Below are positions 22,655 to 34,542 of a DNA stretch of 64,000 bases, piece by piece. Under the pieces are notes generated by a model. That model did no database searches and had not been told where the DNA came from. It saw nothing but the letters and a program-made list of their open reading frames with translations. The stretch is from Lindgomyces ingoldianus. Lineage: Eukaryota > Ascomycota > Dothideomycetes > Pleosporales > Lindgomycetaceae. Made by a program: the position numbers and the translations under genes. Each line of letters begins with the position of its first letter. Positions within the stretch are counted from its first letter, which is position 1. The stretch spans positions 1,745,161 to 1,809,160 of the forward strand of contig NW_022985166.1 of assembly GCF_010093535.1 (NCBI RefSeq), given 5' to 3'.

Positions 22655-24453
22655 GTGTGGTGATGTGCGATAGATGTGGGGCGATGTGTAAGGGATTAGG
22701 TAGCGGTGTAGTTAGTAGTTTCATACAGGGAATGGGATTTTCTTCCTGTACACAGGGCTATGCTAAAATGTAGAAAATGTGATATAGGTGAAGATGTTTG
22801 CTGAGTAGCAAGATAACGTTGCTCTTTGCGAGGAGCTGTTAGTAGTGATGGTGCTATGGTGGAGACTCACTTGGAATTCGTATATGGTGGAGTGGAAGAG
22901 ACCAGTGTTTAGCTTGCCAGATATGCCCTTCCTTGGACCAGAATCAACGTCCAGTGTCAGCAAGCATGCAAATTGCTGGCTTCTAGGCTCCCTTGTCAAG
23001 CACCTGAGCACAGTTGCTCTAAATCAAAGGAAGATTGGCAGTTTTATACCGGCATGGACGAGGCGGCGCTAATTGGAAGTTTGGAAGGAGCGTAGGGTCG
23101 GGGAGGAGGTGCAAGTCGTGTCGCTGGAGATATCTGAGACTTAAGTAATTTGCCCTAGAGAGAGGCGTGGATTTATCGGGTTTCGATCACTACAAATAAT
23201 AATGCCGAACTTCGTTCCCTCAACCAGCATGCCGACAGCTAGTTTAGAAACTACTTGCGACATTCATGGCTTAAGTTTTTCTTTATTGTAAGCAAGCCCT
23301 GTAATGTCTTAGGCTGTAGGCTAGGCTGTTAACAAAATAAGAGTGACATCGTCATGCAGCAAATCAGTGTTCATATTTTACGTATCTTCGACTATTGACG
23401 CTATTATCACTGCAGTAGCTGTGATCTGGGTCGTACTTCTTACAATCGCTGCCGTTGTTGCGTTTCATCCGGAATATGGCAAAGGAGAGAGTGTAAGATT
23501 AGGTTTCATTAAGCTCTTCACCATCTTAGTGGCTACCGTGCTTGCGCTGGCAAGGGCAAAGAAGTATGAAGTGTTTATTGGAGCGATCGGGTAAGAACAT
23601 ATATATGCTCGAGATTTAAAAATTTGGTAACTGAAGAAGGTACATATGTAGCAGAACTGGTGGTTTCATTTCGGGACAAAGCGGAAAGACATGCAATGGC
23701 AACTGACGCACAAATAACGCCTTCTCTAAAGATGCACCGAAATCGATGAGTCCCGGCAATCTTCCTTTTGTCACATACTTCGGTATCATCTCCGTAACTT
23801 GATCCCTAGTTTTGCTATGCTTCCAGCCCTTCCTAACCTATGTCCGTATTCTGGTCTGATGCACGTCCGGTGTTCCCTTCATTCAACCTTTCCAGCTTCC
23901 TCTTCGCCTCCTCCCAATTCGAATTTATCATATTTGATATTCAGATCTAAACGATCGGACGCCAAGCATATAATTGCATTCGAAACCAGATTCAGGAGAG
24001 TTCGTACTAGAACATATTTCAGTATCATCGAGGGAGAAGGGAGTTTGCACAACTCCTCTGCCATGTAGTCGAATTCAAAATCTGCGAGCTCTTCGTCAAG
24101 AAAGAGCCCTGAGGGAGTGAATATAGTTTCCACCATAGGTGTGGAGGTGGTGATGGCGCGGGAGCTTGGAGTAGGTTCTCGAGAAGAGATATTTGTGTAA
24201 GATGTGAGGAGTAACGAATATGAACATCATTTTATATCAAGGTCTATCGATAGAGATGATACTGAAGTTCATTGAGACAATCACTCCATGGTTGAGAGTG
24301 GGATCTTTGAACCACCGCAGCTCTTCACATCACTTCACTTGTCCACTCCACTCTAAACCTCATTCTATATCGACACGAACACGAACAGAACCATTCTCTA
24401 ACACCAAACCACCAAAACACCCCTTTTCCACCCCTACACACCGGCTAACCTCC
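22655..24453. other. Intergenic region with one weak small-gene candidate
   Basis: About 1.8 kb. Apart from the possible two-helix membrane peptide at 23343-23706, frames are short and featureless. The region near 24220-24450 is C- and A-rich downstream sequence of the small secreted protein gene on the minus strand. Confidence 0.5.
23343..23706 (+). CDS. Possible small membrane protein exon(s), unsupported start
   Basis: An open stretch of about 83 codons encodes two hydrophobic segments (AIITAVAVIWVVLLTIAAVV and KLFTILVATVLALARA). The frame runs into a good donor (GGTAAGAA, intron from 23591). An acceptor at 23651-23654 (GCAG) would add GTGGFISGQSGKTCNGN and a stop at 23704-23706. No ATG begins the frame (the first start-like codon is GTG at 23343), so an upstream exon would be needed, or this is a relic. 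I do not recognise a family. Confidence 0.22.
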
Positions 24454-24759
24454 TCACGTGCAGCAAACAAAACTAACCGGCTTAGCAAGCCCAGTATAAT
24501 TTGGCAACGTATCGCAGCATGTCGAACAAGCGCTCAAAGGCACCGTGTACCCTTTCGTAGCATCTTTGCACTGCCATAACTGGCAACCCGTCGTAGTGTT
24601 GGTGAAAGCTACATCGCCTGGCCAGCAACAACTTCCGACGCCTTCGACGTAGGGAGGTAGACAACCGGGTGCTGGACCAGGGTCTTGCGGAGTTGGAGTG
24701 GCGATTGCTGAGGTTGCGAAGGAGAGGAGAGTAAGTGCGAGGAGGTGGCTGATCGCCAT
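24454..24759 (-). CDS. Small secreted cysteine-rich protein, 101 residues
   Basis: The ATG at 24759 starts a clear signal peptide (MAISHLLALTLLSFATSAIA), with cleavage likely near residue 20. The mature part of about 81 residues has ten cysteines at 33, 44, 45, 59, 64, 78, 81, 82, 99 and 100. They include three CC pairs, and the even number suits five disulfides. Two sequons (NTT, NYT) could be glycosylated. The spacing is not that of hydrophobins (C-CC-C-C-CC-C). I infer an extracellular role such as effector-like, antimicrobial or cell-surface. A GTTAGT donor-like sequence lies before the last codons, so the extreme C-terminus may differ after splicing. It has no close partner gene; the MFS gene downstream is 625 bp away and is also on the minus strand. 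Confidence 0.75.
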   Translation of the reverse strand: MAISHLLALTLLSFATSAIATPTPQDPGPAPGCLPPYVEGVGSCCWPGDVAFTNTTTGCQLWQCKDATKGYTVPLSACSTCCDTLPNYTGLAKPVSFVCCT

Positions 24760-25384
24760 TGTGAACGGAATAAGTTGTTTTTCGTGGACGGTGGAGCGAA
24801 ATGGGCGGTTACAGTGGATGTTAAAATATTTCCCAACGTGGAGGACATGACTATAGGTAGCGCAATCAAACCAGGCTTATATACGCCGATGCAATTATCC
24901 GCCAAGCAAAGACATGTCCGAATTTCCGTTCCGCGTTCCCCGACCTCTGCGCGGACATCATTCGACCTTACAGGCCTACTTCGTTTATCTCAAGTCCTCA
25001 AGGAAGATATGAGGTTCGTGCGTCCCGCAGTTACGAAATCTGAAAAGGGCAATTTGGAGAAATGAACGATTGCAATTGGTGAATAGTGGGTTCGAAGGAT
25101 GTTGGACTAAGATTTGCATGAGGGGTTAAAATACGAACCATATTGCAGGTTGTTCAGACCTCTGTTTGTTACCGATACTTGTTTCAATGAATCCTGGGAT
25201 GGTCCTTGCATGGTGGCGGTGCGAACTTAAATCCTGCATTCTCGACTAAATATTTCTTTCACGTGAGAATCAGGGCACGGAGTCCGATCGGCTTAGTCCT
25301 TAATTCATTCTTGAAGCTGGCCTCGAAACGTAGCCGGCGAAATCTTGCATGGTGCGCCTATCTACAATCTTTTCACCCCATCCC
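24760..25384. other. Intergenic region upstream of the secreted protein gene
   Basis: It holds the promoter of the secreted protein gene (minus strand) and the 3' flank of the nine-exon MFS gene. No other gene is supported. Confidence 0.5.
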
Positions 25385-27409
25385 TCAAGCGACTTCTCCA
25401 ACAGTCTTAATCGTCGTCTTATGCAGCCTCGCCAACCAAGTCTTACTCATAAAGATCCGAATCTTCTTCCCCCAGAACATAAAGATCAGCAAACACAAAT
25501 TATTCGCCAATAACACGGCCGCAAAAATCCCGGAAATCGTAACCGCATATCCCCGCTCCAGGATCCAGTCCAACAGATAAATACCCATACCAAAACTAAT
25601 CGCTTGTTTACCCAAATTCATCGCAATCAACATCTCACTTGTGTTAGCCTGGTAGCTATCCACTGCATAGGCTAAGGTAAAGGTGAAGTAAAATAGCGAG
25701 CCCCATTGGTCCATCCCGACGCCGAAAAAGTAGGCGATCCATGGCAGATTGTGCTCGGCTGCGAGGCCGTAGAGGATGATGCCGCAGGGGGCGATTATCA
25801 TGGCGGGGAGGATGACACCGAGGCGCATTTCTGCTTCGCGGATGCCGTTGTTTTTGCGGGTGAGATGGGCGGCGAGACGATCAGAGGAAGGGGTGAAGGG
25901 GATGGCGAATAGGTAACCTAGAAATGAGGCCTGTATGATTCGTTAGAAATTGCTATAGCGGAAGAAGGAGAGGGAATTAGTACGATTGTGATGAGGCCAG
26001 AGTTTGTCTGAGAAATGTTAGCCAATGTGTTGGTACAATACTGGGTACAATTCTACTTACGGGACTCCAGTTGTAAGGCGGTGCTGTAATTTTGATCGGA
26101 AAGGTATAATTGAACGCAAGCGCGCCGAGCCCAATGTAAATACCAAAACTGGTAATTACCCACAGCACCTGCGGGACCAAAAAGTACGTAAACGATCTTG
26201 GAATCATAATCCAAAAGTCGGACTCATAATCGATACTGCTCCACGGCTTTAGGGTACTAAGATATGACTTCCGCGGAGGAATGATCGGAGCGACTTCTTC
26301 GTGAGTAGCTTCCATGCCCTTGTCCGAGTTCGCACTAGAAACTGGAGCCGACGGGACCTTATTTCTCTTGTATGACGTTTCCTCGACGACGAAGAAGGCG
26401 AATATGAGCAGTGCCATGGCGAACGCAAATTCAACGTAGAAGAACAGACGCCAGGAGTAGCCTCCTGCTAGCATGTAACCTGCATAAAGTGGGCCCGTGG
26501 AACCGAAGCAAAGACACACTTCAACGCCAATTAGCCCCAGAGCATACAATAGAACGATGATCAACCTACCTGTGTAGTATCCAATTCTCTTTCCGCGCTC
26601 GTGAAGAAAGAAAATGTCGTTCACAAGTTGCACGGGGAGGGCTTCGCACACTCCGGAACCAAAACCGTGGATGACTCTAGCAGCCATCAGACCAGAGAAA
26701 GTAGTTGCCTGAGAAGCTCCAATCAAGCCTGCTGCAAACTGCTCTTTATCAGCCTATAACGTCTTACACGTACATCATTGAGGTGTACAAACCAGAATCA
26801 TCGATCCCAACATGACGGGTCGCCGGCCAATCTTCAAGTACAACGGTACGAGAATCAACGATCCTAGAATGTCAGGCCATGTATCTGAAACGATAGGACA
26901 GGAACATACCGAAGCCAAACGCAAGATTGGGGTACGAAACCAGATCGGAGGCTTTCGTTGGAGTGATACTGAAGAGCTCCGAGTATAAGCTAATGTAGAC
27001 GGACGGTCCCAGGAGAGCGGAATTCCCGAGGAAGGAGTACAAGGAGCAGACCGCTAGAATCAGCGATTTCTTCGTGTTGGACCACTGGCACAAAAGTCAG
27101 AGATATCGTATCGAGTGTAGAGACTTGATTGGACGGACCTGGAGAGGATCGTTCGGATCTTCTGCGGGTACTGGAAACAGTGCCTGGCCGTACGCCGTGT
27201 CATCGCCCTCTACTTCAAATCAGATCCTTGAGATTCGGATAGTCCTTCAGACTCGTACTGACCCGCAACTTGTAAATTAACAGTCCCAGGAAGATCTTCT
27301 TCGTGTGCATGACTGGTGTGCGGGGTACAAAGTCAGTAAAACTCCACCAAAACAAGACACCTTCAACAGGGACCTACCTATGCACCAGATGCTGCGTATG
27401 TGGAGCCAT
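25385..27409 (-). CDS. MFS transporter, nine exons, 530 residues
   Basis: Minus-strand exons: 27378-27409, 27263-27312, 27139-27209, 26910-27084, 26789-26863, 26570-26731, 26061-26518, 25984-26007 and 25385-25930. Phases agree throughout and give 530 residues. The N-terminus MAPHTQHLVHSHAHEEDLPG leads to EGDDTAYGQALFPVPAEDPN and DPLQW before helix 1. Core motifs are YLKIGRRPVML (motif A), RVIHGFGSGVCEALPVQLVN, FFLHERGKRIGYYT, FGSTGPLYAGYML, YSWRLFFY, TRKNNGIREAEMRLGVILPA and NLGKQAISFGMGIYLLDW. This is a DHA1-like fungal MFS group near Hol1-type transporters, plasma-membrane, substrate unknown. Exon eight is only 24 bp (TNSGLITI). The third exon uses a GTCAGT donor before it. Splice joins are inferred from family continuity; the fifth and sixth exon junction (LVSGLIGAS) is the least certain. 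Confidence 0.88.
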
Positions 27410-28854
27410 TATGAAAATAGTGAGCGAAGGGCAGCTTTGAACAGAAAGTGACGTGGGTCTCCGTATTGAAGTATGCTCTAGCCAAGCCCCACATACGACC
27501 TCCCCAACCGCCCGCCCAGATCTTTGGACGAACTCACCGGGGTCTCAGTTCTTACAAATTGCGTCTGCAATCCCAAATGGACCAATTCGCAATTCGGTGG
27601 CAGCCCTATCCCCACCAGCCAATGTCTTGTGGGGAAGGCGACCGGGATTCTTGTCGGCAGATTGCGTGCCCTTGAAGAGCCGTAGCATCGGACCGGCATA
27701 TATTAACCGCTGTACGACGTTAACCCAAGCGAGCAACAACTGATGCAGATCGTCTGATTTTGAACGAACGATAGGAGGGACCTTGTTTGCAGTTCATGAA
27801 ATTTGGATCCTGCATCATGAGCAATACATTTTCGCCCGGTTTGCCGTCGGTGAGGTGGCACCGGAAGAAAGGACCACATAAGCTCAATCGGGGATATATG
27901 AAGGTAGATGATGAAAGCTTATTTGAAGGATGCAATTTTATTGTGCAAGAGTCGCGATGGTCTGATAATCCGATCCGAGATCCATTTGGAGTTGAATCCT
28001 TAAGTCAGGGAAGAGGTCAATCCAAAAATCGGGTTAGTCTAAAGAAGCCTAGGTTCATATGGCCTCTTGCTCGTACGTCTGACGATGCTTCGCTATTAGA
28101 TTAAGAAGCCCAGAGTCACGATGTCTCTCTTGCTATAGCTTACCTTAGGACCATTTAACTTGCTCTTTCTCTTCCTAATAACTTCAATGGTGACGATTTT
28201 TGAACACATTCATGTCAGAGACGTGTGTGGCAGGATGTGGTCAGATATAATTTAAATTGTGGACATGCTGCTGCTCAATGAGTCGGCCAGCGCATTACTC
28301 CACGCGTCCTCTTAAAAAAAACCCCGGACTCGGGCTCTCCGCACAACGGTCGGCGGAGGGAATGATTGACGCGAAACCGTCCGACAGAATTTCGAGGACG
28401 TCCGAGATTCTGTGCGGATAATGCAGAGCATCTGTGGCGATGAGAATCATTCACGCACTTCCTCCGAGTCTGAGGTTGAAGTGTTGTGAAAGGTCTCGGC
28501 TTTCCACTGAACATTTTGCGCTAAACTTAACGCCGTTAGCGCTCGTCTGGCACACTCACGACTCGTGTTCACCTCCAACCGAGATTTGGGACTCAACACG
28601 AACACTCCTTATTCGCTTTGTTTTCAACATCTACAAGGGTGGGGTAAGTCAACAGGATTGGAACCTGTGGAAGAGATGAGGCGGTGCCACAATTTCAACC
28701 AGCCACAACAAGGCTGTGCGCGAATGGTCCTGTGCATCCAGGCAACACAGTTATTGCTTTTGAACCTGAACCTGAAAATCTAAGAAACGCCTACATTAAT
28801 ATTTCTCATGTCCTTGAATAAAAGTTCTTCGCTAGTACATCTGTCATTCCTGCA
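27410..28854. other. Intergenic region between MFS and archaemetzincin genes
   Basis: About 1.4 kb. Overlapping short frames at 27448-28104 on both strands show no domain. A GC-rich patch (about 28300-28430) contains short inverted matches (TCCGCACAA and related). No gene is supported. Confidence 0.5.
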
Positions 28855-30390
28855 ATGCCACCCAAACGCAAACATCCCTCCAAATTCCACCACCAACCCG
28901 TCTCCACCTGCCCCCACACAATCCTAACCCTCCACCCCTCTCCTCACGCCACAACAATCAATTACAAAGGCCCGACACCGCGTCAACGCTCTAGCGCGCT
29001 ATCGACCCCAGGCTCTAACTCAGACCCCCATCTCAAAGGCCTCAATGATTATCCCGGGATCCAATGTTTTCCAGCGCCCTTAATCCTACCAGATGATGAT
29101 CTCGCAGACGATCCTACATATCCGCCACAAAGCCTTACATCCTGGATGCGAGGGAAATGGCGAAATGAAGTTACGGATAAGAGAAGGACGTTGTATGTCA
29201 TTTCGCCGCCGAGGATAGAGGAGGGGCTTGGGGAGATAGGGATGAGGATAGGGATGGAGAGTCTGGTCGAACAACTGACTGGGCAGGCGGAGGGGAAGGG
29301 AAAGAAACTTCGAGATGTGAAAGAGCCAGGGGCGGAGGATGTTGTTCAATATCTGCAAGCGTTTTACCACGGGTTACCGGTGAAATTGTTTCCACAAGAA
29401 GATGCAGAATTCACAACCTGGAACTCTGGCTCCAGCTCAAACTCATCTCAAAAGCGCCCTAGGAGACGAGGAAAATGCGACGGTTCGGCTATCGCTCTCC
29501 GCCACAAATCCTCCTTAACAAGAATCCGCACCCGCTCCAAAAACTCCATCCACCAGCTTAATCTTGACGACCTGCTTGACGCAGCAATCGAAATGGTGCC
29601 CCCGGATGCTTACGCGGTATTGATGTTAGTAAGTCAGGATCTATACCAGAGCGCAGATGATGAGTTTGTTTGTGGGATGGCGATTGGAGGGAGTAGAGTG
29701 TGTGTTGTTAGCATGGCACGGTATAATCCAGACCTGGATGGAGTGATGCAAGTCGAGAGGGAACATGCTTGGCCTGCAAGCCACTGTCTCAGCTACGTGA
29801 ATGGCTGCTGTGAGGATGAGGGCGGCGAGGAAGTGCGGCCGGTGAAGAAGCAGAAGAAGGCGAGGACACAGGTCAAACACATACCCCATAACTCGGATAC
29901 CACGACTTGTGAAAACCTCCCCACTCTACACGAAAGACCCCTAAATGCCGCAGTGCAAACGCACATCTCTCTCCCACCAATCTCTGCAGCCTCCTCTCCA
30001 ACCTCCATAACAAACCTCTGGCTCTCCCGCGTCTGCCGCACTGCGTCCCACGAACTAGGTCATTGCTTCGGATTCGACCATTGCGTCTATTACGCCTGCA
30101 ATATGAATGCCTCCGCCTCCATCCGTGAAGACCCTAGACAAGCACCATACCTCTGTCCCGTGGATCTTGAGAAAGTGAGAAGAGTGACTGGGACTGGGGT
30201 TGATAAATGGTATGAGAGTATGGTAGAGTATTGCGAGGCGGAGGATAGAGGAGATGTACATATGTTTCGGGCTTTGGGGGGGTGGTGTAGGGCGATGATG
30301 GAAGTGAGAAAAGGAGATGGGGGTAGGAGCAGTAGTGGTGTAAGTGGTGGAGGAGGAGGTGGGAAGCATGATCCAATTACCATAGACTAG
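28855..30390 (+). CDS. Archaemetzincin-type zinc metalloprotease (peptidase M54)
   Basis: A single exon of 511 residues from the ATG at 28855. The catalytic signature is HELGHCFGFDHC with zinc ligands His399, His403 and His409 and base Glu400, followed by C410-x4-C415-N-M417, the archaemetzincin pattern HExxHxxGxxHCx4CxM. The downstream CxxC of animal archaemetzincins is CPVD here (C434 to D437), so the structural zinc site lacks its last cysteine; this may be normal in fungi. Upstream, DLYQSADDEFVCGMA and VSMARYNP match the conserved core strands. The N-terminal ~200 residues are fungal-specific, and an Arg/Lys-rich linker (KKQKKARTQ) interrupts the core. The C-terminus is Gly/Ser-rich. Family members are cytosolic or nuclear aminopeptidase-like enzymes; the physiological substrate is unknown. 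Confidence 0.92.
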   Translation: MPPKRKHPSKFHHQPVSTCPHTILTLHPSPHATTINYKGPTPRQRSSALSTPGSNSDPHLKGLNDYPGIQCFPAPLILPDDDLADDPTYPPQSLTSWMRGKWRNEVTDKRRTLYVISPPRIEEGLGEIGMRIGMESLVEQLTGQAEGKGKKLRDVKEPGAEDVVQYLQAFYHGLPVKLFPQEDAEFTTWNSGSSSNSSQKRPRRRGKCDGSAIALRHKSSLTRIRTRSKNSIHQLNLDDLLDAAIEMVPPDAYAVLMLVSQDLYQSADDEFVCGMAIGGSRVCVVSMARYNPDLDGVMQVEREHAWPASHCLSYVNGCCEDEGGEEVRPVKKQKKARTQVKHIPHNSDTTTCENLPTLHERPLNAAVQTHISLPPISAASSPTSITNLWLSRVCRTASHELGHCFGFDHCVYYACNMNASASIREDPRQAPYLCPVDLEKVRRVTGTGVDKWYESMVEYCEAEDRGDVHMFRALGGWCRAMMEVRKGDGGRSSSGVSGGGGGGKHDPITID

Positions 30391-33300
30391 CTCGTACCCT
30401 TGTACCGGTGTTGCATAAGCACAACACCACATCTTATGCATATAAATTATGCATTCAAGTCTCCAGCGCGCCTCGCAAAAACCCAAATCGATCTATTCCA
30501 AAGTCCCTCCCCTCAAACCCGACTCAATCCAAGCACTACCCAAACCGCAAAATAATACACCCGGGCCTTCATACCAACCCACTTCCTTCCATACGTCACA
30601 CTGACCCCCCTCCCTTTCATCTCCTCCGCGAAGCCTACCCCAAAAAGAAGTTTCGCTACACATTTAAGACAGGCGCACAAACCCCAAGCCTGCGACATGT
30701 CCTCGGTAACGTAGGGATGTTTCGATTCCCTTGCACTCATGAAGCTACAGCTGCAGCTGCAGCTTCCCACACGACGGTTCTGTCGTACACCACTCCTGGG
30801 CCAAGTAGTACAGTCGGGCGTGGCGCAAGCAACACCGCTTGTCTACGCCCTACAGACGCTCTGCGTTGGACTTAGTGTCGGGATTTCAAAACTAAAGCTG
30901 AAGCCGGGAGCTAGAGGCTTGGTGTGTTGTAGTCTGAAAATGAATTCATTGGGGAGTTCTTGGATATGTGTCTACTTTCTAGCTTGTAGGTAAATGGGGG
31001 AATCAGGGATGCAGATATTATATTCGGCACATGCCAGTAGTTTGTGGAACGGGACCGGTGAAGCAATCTTCATGCACGCTTGCCAAATCGTCTGTTTGGT
31101 TGCACGAGATGGGATGCAGAATTCTGACTGCAGGTTCACATGCCATTATATTCAGGACCGTAGCTAAAGATTGGCAAGGGCTCAAGAAGATGCTCCAATT
31201 CATTCAGAGGCCATACGTAACAGTTGTGAGCCCCAAGGTTTCATGATAGTGTCGAAAAAAGAAAAAACGGTCAAAGTCACATGCCTTTAACCTAAGGAAC
31301 TCCTTGGAAGAGAAAGTGGTCCCATTTGCTATTCTATAACACTATTTCCAAAGACTCACAAGTAATATCATCCACAGGGTATCCGATACCCAATATCAAT
31401 TTAAAAATATTGCCAAGTCGGTTCTGTTGAGGAGCGTCGTGAAATTTAGTCGTCCACACCGCTTCCTCTTCATCTTCTCCAAGGGTACAAATAGGTAGCA
31501 AATATTGATTTAAAGATATCGAGCTCGGGAAGAAGCCATGAATAGATGCGCTGAGTATTCAGTCCACTAAAGAGCGTAAAGAAGTGGGGAGATCATTCAC
31601 TCCGATCTTGCGTCGTAGTCGTCTCCTTTCACCCGCCGCTACAGCGAATATTTCCATGAAACACAGAATCTCTGATATTCGGTAGATGTGTGCGTTGGTG
31701 CATTTAGCGCTTGTCAGGCGAAGTGGTAGATGCTGCGGCCTTCTTCACTGCCAGCTGGTACTGGTGATAGTTCGGATGGCAGGAGCAGGGCTTTTGAACG
31801 TAACCCGAGTCGTTGCAAGTGAGGCAATTACGGCCACGATACCTGGGAAGAAATTATCAACATGTCCCTCGCCCGCGCTCGATGCGTAAATATTGTGTGA
31901 GAAGGGGCGAGTATGACATTTGAATAGCAGGAGAACGAGAAACCTCAGTGATAAGCCTGCTTTGAAACCGAGCGGTTTGATGTAGGTGTGGAGATTCAGT
32001 AATTCGAGAGAAATTTGGGCAGAAATTTGAGCAACACAAGACTAATCTAAACAAGTGTACTCACTCTAACGGAGCCCCGGCGCAGTCAGGGCAATTGCCA
32101 ATCTGAAACCCGTTCACACAGGAACCACAATGCTGGATGTCTGTGACGGCCATTGTTGAGATTTTGGACGAACGAGGAGTGATTGGATGATCGTCGTGTG
32201 TAACACCGGAAAAGGCGATTAGGATTGTCGAATTTAGATTGAGGAGGATCAAGTAACAAATTATAATTATTGAGAAATGGCTCCAAATGTGCTCTGGAGG
32301 AGGGCTTTTAAACATTGAAAGGGATTGCCGACGATCGACGCAAGAGCTTACCCACCACGTAACGGCGATACCTAGCTCTTTCACTGTCCCACCATTTCAC
32401 GAGAATTCCACGAAGCCTTTGCTCAGCTCACTCAGGAACGGAAGCTGCTCTCATCGGAAGGTGTTCGCGATGGTCATGCGGACACTGACCATTTACAGCG
32501 TGGTATGGGTGTGTTTCGGCACAGCCGTGTCGCGCAATAATTGTAAAGGCCTCACGAAGATAATTGAAATCACTCACTTTGCGGCGAAGTCCTTGATAGA
32601 GGTGCTATCAGATCGATATTTGCATACCTCCCAGCCCGTTCTGTGATACAGGGCGAACAGATGCCACTGCATGCGTTGTAACCTGCATATCGCTCTTCCG
32701 CTCTCGTGCAGTCAACGTCTGAAACAGGTGGGGAGCATCCTTGCTGGGATAGCCGCTTATCGAAATGCTGATCGGTGGTCTTTGGATTGGGCTGTTTCCA
32801 ATGCAGTTCCACGTGTATGGTTTTGCCTTGGCAAGGAGACGGGTAGCTGAGTGATCATGTTTCGTGGTCGTGCTCCTTTTTTGAGCCACGAGCAATTTTG
32901 TAACAATAGAGACCCCCACAAGTCTTATGGACATTCGAGTAATGCGTACGAACCCGTTTCTCTTCATAGAATCGCCGTGCAAATATGAGAGTAGAAGCTA
33001 TCCGCGGGCGAAAGGCACTGCACGGCCTAGGTTACGCTCGCGCATCTCACTTCGTCCCACTGCCAACACCGAGCACCAGGAGAAACTCTCATCTCCTCGA
33101 AAGGCATGGAGCAACGCTATTGGGATAGTCACCACCATTTCACGTTGTGGTGCTGGTGGTAGGTCAATATGGCGTAGAGACAACTGGCTTTCGGGCACCA
33201 TTACGACTGGACTCAGTGGAATTCTCTAGTCGCGTGTGCCGCCAGGTAGTACACGGTGGACCCGCACAACGAACGCGAGTGGCTTTTTCGGTGCATGGTT

Positions 33301-34542
33301 GCGTGACCTTGAGGTGACTTCGAAGCAGTGTCTTCTTTTTATGGGTATCTAGAATCGTAAAGTAAGCTTCTACAGCTAAGGACCATTCCATGCGGTTAAC
33401 GAGGTTGCGTGGCTGTAATACAATCCTACCAGGTATTCCCGACCTTCTGAGTCCCAAATTCAGAGGATATAATAGCCGAATTCTGAAGGGCAGTGCCTGT
33501 TTTCGTGTTCACAGATCTATGTTCCCACTGTCCTATACTTCATTTGGGGTTCCATCCGACTTTGCTTCTGCATGGTACCATAGCTGGAATCCAAAGACTG
33601 TGGTCCTGTTAGTCCTATTCCGAGGGTCATACCTCTTTTACTAGTCCTCCCTCCCAATCTGGGCACGCCTCCTTGGTCGTCCCTGACCTTTTCCTCTACA
33701 GCCTTGCCATGCCACCTAGACATTGGATGTACCACTTCCCCGCCCACTCACACTGAGAACTCTTCATCGTGGTCATGCGCTAATTTGGCAGCTGCGTTCT
33801 TTCACCACATCCTTTTCGCATAATGGCTACGGACAGGCCGCTCCTGTACGACGGACCTCGAGCTTGAATGCTAATTCTGGAAATCAGTTGGACAGAGATT
33901 GGACGAGGACCGGATGGCGACTACAATATCCACTATTGCGACGAGAAACCCCAGTCAATTCCAAGAGGACTGTGTCGTGTATGCGCCAAGTCGCAATTGC
34001 AAATGGACTAGGATGAAATAGACATTGTGTAGCGAAACAATATAGCAGGACGGATAGATTGAAGAGGTGGCGTGGGAAGAAAGGTGGGAGTGAAAGGACA
34101 GCGGAGTGAGAAACGCTATATTCGTGGTCTTTCCCATCTTGAGAGTGATGTCATTCCGCACAAGTCGATCATGGATCCCGCTTTTATTTGCGTAACGGCG
34201 ACGGTACACGTGACAAAAGATGCAGCACCAAGCAGACACGTTGAAAGATGAAACTTAATAAGCAAGCTTTATTATAAAAGGCAAATGTCCCAAGGTGGTC
34301 ATGAGATGCATGTACAGGCGTCAACAGCCATCAACGCCGGAAAAAGAAACAAAAGTAACCCCATATCAGCTCCGTTCTCACCGAGGGTGCCTTCGGGCAG
34401 CATTGTTCATTGTCCTCGAACGCCCCGTGACCCGCTTATTGCATTCACCCTAGATCCCCGTGAGCGTGGCCTTGTCCCATGCCCCGAACGCCAAAATTGC
34501 ATGTTACCTTACTGTTTGGTCATCGAAGCTCTTTCCACAAAT
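30391..34542. other. Long intergenic region with little coding evidence
   Basis: About 4.1 kb. The only candidate I list is a small minus-strand gene at 31857-32153. Other frames (for example 30408-30875, 32287-32646, 33723-34016) have no motifs and compete with frames on the opposite strand. The last 280 bp include the 3' flank of the FHA gene. Confidence 0.5.
31857..32153 (-). CDS. Possible small CxxC-CxxC protein, two exons
   Basis: The ATG at 32153 starts MAVTDIQHCGSCVNGFQIGN followed by CPDCAGAPL. The cysteine pattern C-x2-C-x9-C-x2-C could bind zinc. The frame meets a good GTGAGT donor (first base 32064). An acceptor ending at 31957 (AAAGCAG) continues the frame to a stop at 31857, for a total of 62 residues. 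The second exon has no recognisable features, and if the intron is not removed the peptide ends after 30 residues. I do not recognise the family. Confidence 0.3.
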
